From Prosthecochloris sp. (GTDB lineage Bacteria > Bacteroidota > Chlorobiia > Chlorobiales > Chlorobiaceae), in the NCBI GenBank assembly GCA_015482705.2, contig JADMLA020000004.1:1-62279 (forward strand): 62,279 bases of DNA, in the 5' to 3' direction. The position numbers were made by a program, and so were the translations under genes. Shown in pieces: positions 33,675 through 42,600 of the stretch. The notes below the pieces were generated by a model. It saw only the letters and a list, made by a program, of their open reading frames with translations, did no database searches and had not been told where the DNA came from. How positions within the stretch are numbered: position 1 is the stretch's first letter; every line of letters starts with the position of its first letter.

Positions 33675-34304
33675 TTACGGAGTTTCCCCGTTTTCGGTAT
33701 TATACCCGTGTTTTTTTGCAAAATCATTGAGCTTCGTGCGCAAAAGCTTTCTGCCTCTGTATAGTCTTGATCTTACCGTTCCGATCGGGCTTTCAACCAT
33801 ATTTGCGATTTCTTCATACGTGAAACCTTCAATATCACATAATTGTATGACTTCTTTAAATTCTTCCGGTAATGAATTCAATGCTTGGTATACTTCATCA
33901 TGCATCAGGGACCTGAAATATCCGGCATTCAGATCTTCATTGTCGTTTTGGGCATCCTTTATCGAATGATAAAAATCCTTTATGAGGTCATAGTCAACTT
34001 TGCCTGGTTCACGAGCGTTTTTTCTGAATTTGTTGATATAATTGTTTTTAAGGATTTTAAACAGCCATGCTTTGCAGTTTGTTCCCTTCTCAAATGAATC
34101 GAAAAATTTATATGCTTTGAGATAGGTTTCCTGAACCAGATCATTGGCATCATCCGGATTCATCGTTAGATGTAACGCATAATTATACAAGGCGTTAATA
34201 TGCTCGATGGCTTCTTCCTGAAACTCCTGCTGTTTAATTTTTTCCTTTTCAGAAAGTGTTTTTTTTGGTTCAGGAGCGTTTTTTTTATTTGGGGAACTCG
34301 TCAT
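33675..34304 (-). CDS. ECF (sigma-70 family) RNA polymerase sigma factor
   Basis: This group IV sigma factor contains region 2 (LYNYALHLTMNPDDANDLVQ, ETYLKAYKFFDSF, CKAWLFKILKNNYINKFRK) and region 4 (LNSLPEEFKEVIQLCDIEGF, TYEEIANMVESPIGTVRSRL). It resembles the RpoE/SigR group paired with ZAS anti-sigmas. I chose ATG 34304 (209 aa) rather than 34346, because a perfect -10 (TATAAT, 34351-34346 on the minus strand) overlaps the earlier ATG. It probably responds to oxidative (thiol) stress through the downstream anti-sigma; its regulon cannot be told. Confidence 0.9.
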   Translation of the reverse strand: MTSSPNKKNAPEPKKTLSEKEKIKQQEFQEEAIEHINALYNYALHLTMNPDDANDLVQETYLKAYKFFDSFEKGTNCKAWLFKILKNNYINKFRKNAREPGKVDYDLIKDFYHSIKDAQNDNEDLNAGYFRSLMHDEVYQALNSLPEEFKEVIQLCDIEGFTYEEIANMVESPIGTVRSRLYRGRKLLRTKLNDFAKKHGYNTENGETP

Positions 34305-34345
34305 ATTCTGAATTCGATAAAAGTTCTTTGATCGGTTCGTTATCA

Positions 34346-34351
34346 TTATAT
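34346..34351 (-). promoter_or_regulatory. -10 element of the ECF sigma operon
   Basis: A perfect TATAAT on the minus strand lies 42 bases upstream of the chosen ATG (34304). No clear -35 TTGACA is seen 17 bp further up; acgtaac lies between. It decides the start codon, since the earlier ATG would overlap the -10. Confidence 0.4.
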
Positions 34352-34444
34352 ACTGTTACGTAAAAAGTAAAACGCTTGTAATATAGTATTATAAGAATCT
34401 ATTTTAATGAAGCTTAAGGTATAAAACAACAGGGTTATCGCGCA

Positions 34445-35956
34445 ATGGCTTATTCTGCAGATGTAATTGTCATCGGTTCTGGTATTGGAGGGCTTACGGC
34501 AGCTGCTCTTCTCCAGGAAAGAGGTTTTTCTACACTTACTTTTGAAAAAAATAGTTATCCTGGCGGCAGCTGCGCCGCTTTTAAGCATAGAGGATTCACA
34601 TTCGACGCTGGTGCTTCGGTTTTTTATGGTTTTGGAGAAGATAAAAACAGCGGTACGTTGAACATGCACACCCGCATTTTCAGAAAACTGGGGATTGATG
34701 TACCTGTAATTCCCGATCCTGTCCAGATTCATTTCCACATGCCTGACGGATTTGACGTTCCGGTTTATTATGACAAAGAGAAATTTCAAGGAGCACTCAT
34801 TGCGCGTTTTCCTCATGAGAAGGAAGGTATTGTGGAGTTTTATAAAGAACTCGAATCAGTATACAGTATTCTCAGTGCCCTCCCACCTGGTTCGCTTGAA
34901 GATCCTGTCCATATACTCAATGTTGGGAGCAAGCATCTGGGGAAAACATTTGCTCTGGCATTGAAGACTTTTCAGTCGATGGGAAAGAGTGCGAGAAAGT
35001 TCATCAAGGATGAAGAGCTGCTGAAATTTATTGATATGGAGGCATATTCCTGGGCTGTACAGGATTCGGTTTCAACGCCTCTTGTCAATGCAGGAATTTG
35101 CCTTGCAGATCGCCATCACGGCGGCATCAATTACCCTGTAGGAGGTTCTGGCGTTATTCCTGCTGCACTGTGTGATGGTATAAAAAAGTTCGGAGGTGCT
35201 GTTGCGTTCGGTTGTGATGTTGAAGAAATTTTACTGGAAAATGGCAGGGCTACCGGGGTAAGGTTGAGTAACGGAGAAGTATATACCGCAAAAGCGATTA
35301 TATCAAACGCCACTGTATGGGATACGTTCAACAGCCTTGTAAAAGATGCTCGCTACAATGTTTCCGAAACCAAGTTTCTTCGTGCTCCAAGCTGGTTTCA
35401 GCTGTATCTCGGAGTCGATGCCGGCGTTATACCTGAAAGGTTTCATATGCATCACATTCTCGTCGATGATTGGGCTCGCTACAATGAGCCGGGTGGCACC
35501 ATTTATTTTTCTGCGCCATCGGTTCTCGACCCGACACTGGCTCCCCAGGGAAAGCATGTTGTGCATGCTTTTGTTACGGATGAAGTTGATCGTTGGAAAG
35601 GCTATCGTCGGGGCGAAGAAGAGTATAAACAAGCCAAAGAGAGATATGGTGCATCGGTGATCAGGAGAACTGAGAAAATTCTTCCGGGTTTATCCGATGC
35701 TGTAGAGGTGAAAATATTTGCTACACCATTCACTCACGAGCGATATCTGAACCGCTACAAGGGTTCTTATGGTCCTTTACTGTATCCCGGTCAAAATGTT
35801 CTGCTCAAACCTCAGAATCGAACTGTGGTAAAGAATCTCTATGCAGCAGGAGACAGTACGTTTCCAGGACAAGGGGTTATCGCGGTTACCTATTCTGGAG
35901 TTTCCTGTGCATCCTATATCGCCAGAAAACTGGGGAACCCTCTTGCATATCTATAA
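34445..35956 (+). CDS. crtH: Carotene isomerase CrtH (phytoene desaturase-like oxidoreductase)
   Basis: The 503-residue FAD protein belongs to the carotenoid desaturase/isomerase superfamily. It has an N-terminal dinucleotide motif VIVIGSGIGGLTAAALLQER, PGGSCAAFKHRGFTFDAGAS, and the C-terminal NLYAAGDSTFPGQGVIAVTY. Green sulfur bacteria make lycopene by the plant-type CrtP-CrtQ-CrtH route, where CrtH converts poly-cis-lycopene to the all-trans form. The length and PGGSCAAF/FDAGAS motifs fit CrtH rather than CrtP or CrtQ. It stands alone, divergent from the ECF sigma gene. A CrtI/CrtO-like role cannot be fully excluded. Confidence 0.8.
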   Translation: MAYSADVIVIGSGIGGLTAAALLQERGFSTLTFEKNSYPGGSCAAFKHRGFTFDAGASVFYGFGEDKNSGTLNMHTRIFRKLGIDVPVIPDPVQIHFHMPDGFDVPVYYDKEKFQGALIARFPHEKEGIVEFYKELESVYSILSALPPGSLEDPVHILNVGSKHLGKTFALALKTFQSMGKSARKFIKDEELLKFIDMEAYSWAVQDSVSTPLVNAGICLADRHHGGINYPVGGSGVIPAALCDGIKKFGGAVAFGCDVEEILLENGRATGVRLSNGEVYTAKAIISNATVWDTFNSLVKDARYNVSETKFLRAPSWFQLYLGVDAGVIPERFHMHHILVDDWARYNEPGGTIYFSAPSVLDPTLAPQGKHVVHAFVTDEVDRWKGYRRGEEEYKQAKERYGASVIRRTEKILPGLSDAVEVKIFATPFTHERYLNRYKGSYGPLLYPGQNVLLKPQNRTVVKNLYAAGDSTFPGQGVIAVTYSGVSCASYIARKLGNPLAYL

Positions 35957-35988
35957 CGTGTTGTTTTGTTCGAGTGGGGGGCATTGCA

Positions 35989-37209
35989 TTATCCGGTTGC
36001 AAGCAGCATGTCGATTTCACGATAGGGGAGGTCGGTGATTTGAGCGAGGGATTTCTGCGTTACATACCCTTTGAAGGTATAGGTTCCTTTACGAAGGCTA
36101 TGGCTGTTCCAGAGGATTTCAGTGACGGTTTCATGAGCGGTGAGTTTCATCAGGAAAGGTAACAAGGTATTGGTAAGGGCGAAAGATGCGGTTCTCGCGA
36201 CAGCTGAAGGAATGTTCGGTACACAGTAGTGGGTGACCCCGTGCTTGACAAATATAGGGTTCGTATGGGTTGTATGCCTGCTCGTTGCAAAACAGGCTCC
36301 CTGGTCAATTGAAACATCGATGATAACTGAGCCCGGCCGCATTGTTTTTATGATGTTTTCATTGACAACGTGTTTGATGACTTTTTGCTTTGGACTGAGC
36401 GCTCCAATCATGACGTCGGATATTCTTGCAAGCTCCGAGATATAGTGTTCATTGGATATGGCTGTAACGATGTGGCGGTTGAAAAATGCTTCGAAGCGTC
36501 GGAGTCGATTGATCTCCTTGTCGATGACTGTAACTTGAGCACCAAGCCCCAGCGCATCCTGTGCTGCGAATAGGCCTACTGTTCCTGCGCCGATAATAGT
36601 AATATGAGCCGGAGGAACGCCTGCTATGCCACCAAGAAGTATTCCTCTTCCTCCGTAACCTGTTTCGAGGTATTTCGCTGCAGTCTGGATTGCCAGAGAG
36701 CCGGCTATTTCACTCAAGGTTCTCACGATTGGTAGTTCACCATCCCTTGTTTCAATAAACTCGAATCCGAGGGCCGTAATGTTTTTTTCTAGAAATGAAT
36801 TGATGAGTGATGTATCGACAGTTCCCAGATGAAGCGCAGAAATGAGCATCTGGTTGGGCTTGAAGAGAGCGGTTTCTTGGGGTTGGGGAGGTGAAACCTT
36901 CACGATAACATTTGCATTTTCATAAAGTGTTTCTTGTGAATCTGTTATATACCCACCTGCTTCAGCGTATTCTTCATCACCGAAATTACTTGCCAAGCCG
37001 GCATTTTTTTCTATCAGTACTTGTACTCCGTTTTCATTGAGGATCTTGACTCCTGCCGGAGAAAGTGAAACCCTGCGCTCATCATTTGCCCTTTCTTTAG
37101 GAATTCCCAGAGCGATGCTCATTTTTTTATCGGGCTTGATGAGCCATCGTTCCAGAGTTTTTATTCCCAGATCGAAGTCGATGCCTTCAAATTCTCCGCT
37201 GTACCCCAT
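35989..37209 (-). CDS. ald: Alanine dehydrogenase
   Basis: This NAD-dependent enzyme interconverts L-alanine and pyruvate plus ammonia. The 406-residue protein has the N-terminal catalytic half (LGIPKERANDERRVSLSPAG), the NAD motif TIIGAGTVGLFAAQDALGLG near residue 215, and IDVSIDQGACFATSRHTTH. The first ATG (37209) gives a 29-residue extension (GIDFDLGIKTLERWLI...) that looks coding and resembles the extended N-termini of Bacteroidetes/Chlorobi homologues; ATG 37122 (MSIALGIPKERA) is the alternative. It is the last gene of the minus-strand csm-sdhB group, 68 bp after sdhB. Confidence 0.9.
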   Translation of the reverse strand: MGYSGEFEGIDFDLGIKTLERWLIKPDKKMSIALGIPKERANDERRVSLSPAGVKILNENGVQVLIEKNAGLASNFGDEEYAEAGGYITDSQETLYENANVIVKVSPPQPQETALFKPNQMLISALHLGTVDTSLINSFLEKNITALGFEFIETRDGELPIVRTLSEIAGSLAIQTAAKYLETGYGGRGILLGGIAGVPPAHITIIGAGTVGLFAAQDALGLGAQVTVIDKEINRLRRFEAFFNRHIVTAISNEHYISELARISDVMIGALSPKQKVIKHVVNENIIKTMRPGSVIIDVSIDQGACFATSRHTTHTNPIFVKHGVTHYCVPNIPSAVARTASFALTNTLLPFLMKLTAHETVTEILWNSHSLRKGTYTFKGYVTQKSLAQITDLPYREIDMLLATG

Positions 37210-37251
37210 TATTTCTCAGAGATAGAGTTAAGGTTTCGTATTTGGTTGAGC

Positions 37252-37278
37252 CAGGCCCCTGTCGAGGGCCTGTTTTTT
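37252..37278 (+). terminator. Plus-strand-facing hairpin and T-run between two minus-strand genes
   Basis: Caggccc / gggcctg (7-bp perfect stem, 7-base loop) is followed by six T on the plus strand, so it would stop plus-strand (antisense) transcription. The genes on both sides run the other way. On the minus strand the hairpin is not followed by T. Confidence 0.55.
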
Positions 37279-38048
37279 CAGAGGTCGAGAGAGGCTTTTT
37301 TCAACCGGGTAATGTGCCATGTGACATCAATTTCCTTCGGGCAGGCCTCGACACAGTTGTATACTGTATAACATTGCCATATACCATGATCCGATGCTAC
37401 TTTTCTGAGTCTTTCCTGTTTGGCCTGATCTCGGGAGTCGAAAATAAACCTGTAGGCTTTCAGAAGTGCGGCTGGCCCAAGATAATCTTCATTCGCCCAG
37501 GAGGTTGGACAGGCTTGGGTACAGGCTCCGCAAAGAATACACCTGGTTGATTCTTCAATTATTTCATGTTCTTTCGGGCTTTGCAGGCGTTCTCTGTCAG
37601 GTGGTGGTTCATCATTAATCAGGTAAGGCATGACAGCCTGATATTTTTTCCAGAAAGTGTCCGTGTTGACAATGAGATCTTTTTCGACAACTGCTCCAGG
37701 GAGGGGTTCAACTGTAATTCTACGACTTTTAAGGTCTTTAACCAGTGTAGAACATGCAAGCCTGTTTTCTCCATTGATCAGCATGGCATCACTTCCGCAT
37801 ACACCATGGCCACAAGACTTTCTCAATGCGAGTGTACTGTCCTGCTCGGACTTGATTTTCAGTAATATGTCCAGAACCCTTTCGTATGGTTCGGCAGAGA
37901 CGGTAAACTCCTGGTAGGCTGGCGGTGAACTACTTTCAGGGTCGTAGCGGAGGATGATAACTGAATACTTCGCTACGTTTTTTGAAGCACTGTTGTTGAC
38001 CGTGGCTGAGTCTACATTTTGCCTTGAGACGTTATTTTTTTGAAACAC
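37278..38048 (-). CDS. sdhB: Succinate dehydrogenase/fumarate reductase iron-sulfur subunit (SdhB/FrdB-like)
   Basis: The 256-residue protein has all three cluster motifs. 2Fe-2S: RKSCGHGVCGSDAMLINGEN, then LAC, with Asp at the third ligand place as in E. coli SdhB. 4Fe-4S: CILCGACTQACP. 3Fe-4S: CYTVYNCVEACPKE. It would pass electrons between SdhA and quinone in the membrane complex used by the reductive TCA cycle. The N-terminus has about 25 extra Asn/Ser-rich residues and overlaps the end of csmJ by 17 bases. No sdhA or sdhC is in the window, so it is either separated from its partners or a paralogue serving another complex. Confidence 0.88.
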   Translation of the reverse strand: MFQKNNVSRQNVDSATVNNSASKNVAKYSVIILRYDPESSSPPAYQEFTVSAEPYERVLDILLKIKSEQDSTLALRKSCGHGVCGSDAMLINGENRLACSTLVKDLKSRRITVEPLPGAVVEKDLIVNTDTFWKKYQAVMPYLINDEPPPDRERLQSPKEHEIIEESTRCILCGACTQACPTSWANEDYLGPAALLKAYRFIFDSRDQAKQERLRKVASDHGIWQCYTVYNCVEACPKEIDVTWHITRLKKASLDL

Positions 38049-38715
38049 CGGCTGTTATCTGAACTTTTTCAAGTTTCGGTTCTTCACAGGTAGTACAACT
38101 CGCTCCTGGCAGATGAAGTGCTCCCGATGAAATATTACAAAGTGAATTTGATGCCAGGTCATACGAACTTTTTGCTGTATTCCATAGGAAATCAGTGGGC
38201 CCCTGCATGAATGGGAAAGTATTGATGAAACTGTCCACGGTAAAGAGAGAGGCATGACCGATACCTTTGACAATGTTTTGCAGTGACTTGCCGGGGTCCA
38301 TTTTGCCTTCTTGTATACGCCCAGCGAGATTGCCTATCCCTGAAGGAAGCTTGTTGACCAGATTGTATCCTAGATCCTGAACAAAGCCTACCAATTCGGG
38401 GCCGTTGAGGCCGAGAGCTATCCTGCGTAGTTGTTCTGCCCGTGAAATGACCCGAACGGTTCCTTCTTTGACGATCCTTGTCTGACAGGCAAGGCGACCA
38501 CCTTTTTCTAACAGCTTGTCGGATATACAGTCCTGCTCTATTTTGCCCGGTGAAGAGAGGCAATCGGCTCCTTCATGAACATAAACAAAACAGGTTTGAC
38601 AGATGCCATTGCCGCCACACAAATAACCTATATGAGCTTTCTCTTGCTGTGCGATGTCAAGAAGGCGATCACCGACTTCTGCTTGACATGGTTTATCGTT
38701 TATGTAGACTTGCAT
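38032..38715 (-). CDS. csmJ: Chlorosome envelope 2Fe-2S protein CsmJ
   Basis: CsmJ is an iron-sulfur protein in the single-leaflet envelope of the chlorosome antenna. The 227 residues begin with an adrenodoxin-like ferredoxin domain (HIGYLCGGNGICQTCFVYVH, then ACQT), giving four cluster Cys. A hydrophobic, amphipathic C-terminal half (CsmA/D-like helices, LGYNLVNKLPSGIGNLAGR) should insert in the envelope. Csm FeS proteins are thought to control the redox state of quenching quinones in the chlorosome. The C-terminal tail has extra Cys (CTTCEEP). It overlaps sdhB, and a paralogue lies upstream at 38885. Confidence 0.88.
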   Translation of the reverse strand: MQVYINDKPCQAEVGDRLLDIAQQEKAHIGYLCGGNGICQTCFVYVHEGADCLSSPGKIEQDCISDKLLEKGGRLACQTRIVKEGTVRVISRAEQLRRIALGLNGPELVGFVQDLGYNLVNKLPSGIGNLAGRIQEGKMDPGKSLQNIVKGIGHASLFTVDSFINTFPFMQGPTDFLWNTAKSSYDLASNSLCNISSGALHLPGASCTTCEEPKLEKVQITAGVSKK

Positions 38716-38838
38716 GATGGTCTGGTATTTGGAGTGATAGAAAGGTAGTGAATAGTCAAAACCATGAAATAAATATAATCAAAAACATACAACCTGCATG
38801 AATTCTGTCGTAAAGACATAGTGGTCGATTTGGAATAC

Positions 38839-38873
38839 TTCAAGCCCGTTGGATACCAAACCACGGGCTTGAA
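38839..38873 (-). repeat. Perfect 11-bp inverted repeat downstream of the csmI/X gene
   Basis: Ttcaagcccgt (38839-38849) and acgggcttgaa (38863-38873) are exact complements with a 13-base spacer. It lies 11 bases after the upstream csm stop. The minus strand has no T-run after it, so it looks like a 3' stabilising hairpin that could let the csmI/X message outlast csmJ, rather than a terminator. Confidence 0.6.
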
Positions 38874-38884
38874 AGGACTTGTGC

Positions 38885-39556
38885 TTAGTTGACCGAAACC
38901 GGAGGTGTTGTTTTAAGCGTGGAGAGTGTTTTACGTCTCTCGGACTCTTTCGGTAATCGGCAACCGCATGTGTTTTCAATTCGGTTCACATTGTTTGGGA
39001 AACGATTTTTTTCTTCACCGAGCGAAGCCGTTTCAAGTGTTTTTTCATCGTTCAAGCCTGTCAGTATGAGCCCAATTGCATCTGAAACAGCACCTAAAAC
39101 ATCTTTGAAGAGTTGGATGAGGTCAAGTTTTCCTTCAGAGAATCGTTTCGCCTGCATTGATACCGTATCACCTAACTTGATAAATGATTCTCTCCCCATT
39201 TTTGCGGGGTAATTATAGAGTAACTGTCCCGGATCGTTCTCGAAGAGTGTCTTTACTTCTTCGACAGTGGTACGCAGTTTTACCGTTCCCGGCTTTTCAA
39301 TGGTCGTCAGACAAGCTACCCGGTGACCTTCTTTCACGAGTGTATCGGATAGGAGAGCCTTTTCTCTCTCGCTGAGAGGCGAAAGCAGTTCCATTCCTTC
39401 GAGAACCTTGACATAACATGTTTGACAGAGTCCGTTTCCACCACAAAAGTAACCTATGTGTGCGTGGTTTTTTCTTGCAACATCTATAAGACGTTCTCCC
39501 TGCTTGGTTTCATGTTTTTTGTTATTGATGTATATGTTATGCGTATTCATGATCAT
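38885..39556 (-). CDS. Chlorosome envelope 2Fe-2S protein, CsmI/CsmX type
   Basis: The 223-residue paralogue of CsmJ has the same ferredoxin domain (HIGYFCGGNGLCQTCYVKVL, then ACLT) and a C-terminal helical region (DLIQLFKDVLGAVSDAIGLI). The tail contains CGC. Chlorobium has three such proteins, CsmI, CsmJ and CsmX; the length fits CsmX (about 221) better than CsmI (about 244), but I cannot separate them with certainty. It starts at ATG 39556 or 39550. A perfect TATAAT lies about 30 bases upstream at 39589-39584. It is probably the first gene of the csm group. Confidence 0.85.
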   Translation of the reverse strand: MIMNTHNIYINNKKHETKQGERLIDVARKNHAHIGYFCGGNGLCQTCYVKVLEGMELLSPLSEREKALLSDTLVKEGHRVACLTTIEKPGTVKLRTTVEEVKTLFENDPGQLLYNYPAKMGRESFIKLGDTVSMQAKRFSEGKLDLIQLFKDVLGAVSDAIGLILTGLNDEKTLETASLGEEKNRFPNNVNRIENTCGCRLPKESERRKTLSTLKTTPPVSVN

Positions 39557-39583
39557 ATTCTTTATTATTTATATGCTATTTCT

Positions 39584-39589
39584 ATTATA
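39584..39589 (-). promoter_or_regulatory. -10 element upstream of the csmI/X gene
   Basis: On the minus strand a perfect TATAAT (within ggtatataatag) lies 28-34 bases before the possible start codons, giving a leader of roughly 20-25 bases. A -35 box is not clear. Confidence 0.4.
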
Positions 39590-39684
39590 TACCACTAACC
39601 CGTTCTTTCATTTTAAAAGTTGCTAAAATGAGACTTGTTTTGTCTGTTTTTTGCGGGTATGTATGGTTAGGAATGCGCAGAAGC

Positions 39685-42600
39685 TTAGTTTCTGCTGATT
39701 TTTTTGAGTAGCGAGCAATACTGTTCCATAATACTGGTGGGTTGCTGGTCGCAACCCTTCGGGTGATGGAGGAGGAGTTTCATTTTTTTCCCTTGCTGAA
39801 AGCGAGGTGTATAAACCTGCAGCCACTCGGATTGAAGGGAGGTTATCAAATGCTGGAAAAAGGTTTGATTATAAAACTCAGCCTGGTTTTCACCGGGCAG
39901 GAAGATGGAAAATGTTTGGGGTTTGATGTCGATCTTCTCCAGGCCAATGGATGAACAAAGGTTCTTGAGCTTCGCAAGACCGACCAGGTTTTCTACATCT
40001 TGTGGAATGGGCCCGAATCTGTCTCGCAATTCGTTCCGTATAGCGTTGATTTCTTCGTCCGTTGAGCTTTTGGAGATTTTTTCGTAAAAAGAAAAGCGTT
40101 CCTGAGTTGCCGATATATAATAATCCGGTATGAGAGCATCAAAATAAAAAACCATATCCGTGTTGCCTGCAATCTGAGCTGGCGATGACTCATCTCCAGC
40201 AAAAAGCTGACTGAACTCACCGGTTTTCAGTTCCATAACCGCCTCTTCAAGCAGCTTCTGGTAAAGGTCGAAACCAAGCTCGTGAATCGCTCCGGATTGT
40301 TCGGCACCGAGAAGATTTCCTGCTCCTCTGATATCAAGGTCACGTAATGCGATGTTGAAACCGGACCCAAGCTCCGTAAAGCTTTCGATAACGGCCAATC
40401 GCTGCATGGCTTCTTTTTTGAGGGTGTTGACCGGGGGGATGATGAGATGGCTGTAAGCTTTTCGCTCGCTTCTTCCAACACGACCTCTGAGTTGATAGAG
40501 ATCGGAAAGACCGAACATGTCGGCACGGTTGATGATAATCGTGTTTGCGTTGGAAATATCAAGGCCCGAGCCGATAATCGAGGTGGAAATGAGTACGTCA
40601 ATGTCTTGGCTGATGAATTGTATCATCACGTTTTCAAGTTCGGCGGTTGGCATTTGACCATGTGCGATACCGGTTTTTGCTTCCGGGACGAGTGTTTGTA
40701 GTGTATTCTGAATCTGGTCTAGTCCAGAGATGCGATTGTGCAGAAAAAAAACCTGACCTCGTCGGTTTATTTCGCGTTGTATGGCTGAACGGATGGTGTC
40801 GGGATCGAATTGTGTGATGACTGTTTCAACAGGCTGGCGGTTGCGCGGAGGTGTCGATACGATCGAAAGATCCCTGGCTCCGAGCATGGAGAACTGCAGC
40901 GTTCTGGGTATCGGAGTCGCCGACATGGTAAGCGTATCAACGCCGGGAAAGGATTGTCGCAACTTTTCTTTAACGGCAACTCCGAAATGCTGCTCTTCGT
41001 CAATGATCAACAGACCGAGATCTTGAAAAACAATGTCTTTTGAGACCAGTCTGTGAGTGCCGATGACAATATCGACAAGGCCTCGTGAAATTTTTTCTAT
41101 AAGCTCTTTTTGTTCTTTTCGACTGACAAACCTGCTGAGTACGGTGATATTGACCGGAAAATTCTCAAATCTTCGTTTGAAGGTTTCTGCATGTTGGTGT
41201 GCAAGTATTGTTGTAGGAGTGAGGATGGCTACCTGCTTTTTTGATTCGACCGCTTTGAATGCGGCTCGCATTGCGATTTCAGTTTTTCCGAAACCGGCAT
41301 CTCCGCAGATGAGGCGATCCATCGGTGAGGCGGATTGCATGTCCTTCTTTACTTCCTCGATTGTTTTTAACTGATCGATGGTTTCATCGAAAATGAACGA
41401 TGCTTCGAACTCTCTTTGAAATATGGAATCCTGTCCGAATGCAAAGCCCGGTGTCATTTTTCTCTTGGCATAGAGCTTTATTAGCTTGGAGGCGATGTCC
41501 TTGAGACGTTTTTTTACCTTCTCTTTTTTCGCTTTCCATTTTGAGCTGCCGAGTTTTGACAATGTAGGCAGGGATCCTTCGGATGCGGTATATTTCGAGA
41601 GTAGACGGATGTTCTGGATGTTGACGTAGAGCTCATCACCACCTTGATATTCTATCAGTACGCTTTCCTGTTCCGAGTTGCTGACTTCAATGGTTTCAAG
41701 CGCTTTGAAAATGCCGACTCCGTAATCTTCATGAACGATATAATCTCCGACCTTCAGTTTCTGGAGGTCTTTAAGGGAAATCCCTTTAAACGCTCTTTTT
41801 TTATGAGTTTTGTGGGTATGGAGCTTACCGAAAATGTCTGATTCGGTATAGACGTCATAACCGCTGAAAACAAATCCTGAATGCAGATTCAAGGTTACCC
41901 AGTTGACTTCAATCGGTTTTTCCCTATCCGTGTTCCGAATTTCATCGGAGACGAATTCCGCAAGCTCCTCGATTTCCTTTTTTGATTTGCTGACGAAAAC
42001 GGTGCGTTGTTTTACAGATTTTTCCTGGCTCAGTTCTCTTGCAAACAATTTGAAATTTGCATTCAGCTTGATTTGTGCTTCCGAATGAAAGTCGAGTGTC
42101 TGTTTCTCAAGACGGTTGATATAGACGTGAAGAAAATTCTCTAACTTTTTCGCAAGATCGGCACTATCTTCATATGCATGAAGTGAGGAGATATCATCGA
42201 TGATGATCAATGTTGCTGGGGGTAGATAGTCGAAAATGCTCCAACAAAGATCCTCACCGCTACTGTTTTTATCGGAAAAAAAATTGCCTGTCAGAACGAT
42301 GGAATCAAGCTGGTCGCCCGAAAGCTGACTGTTGGTATCAAATAAACGCAGGGACGTGACAGTGTCCCCAAAGAACTCGATTCGAACAGGCTTTCTTGAT
42401 CCAAACGGAAATATATCGACGATTGAGCCGCGAGTAGAGAATTCTCCCTCGTCTTCTACGAACTCTTTTTTGAGGTAGCTGTTTTCAACGAGAAAATCGG
42501 TTAACCGTTTGTATCCGAAATCAGTATTGATTGAAAGAGAGACAAGTCTTGTTTCAGAACCGGCAGGATTTTGAAGTTGAGTGTGCAGGTCATCAAAAGT

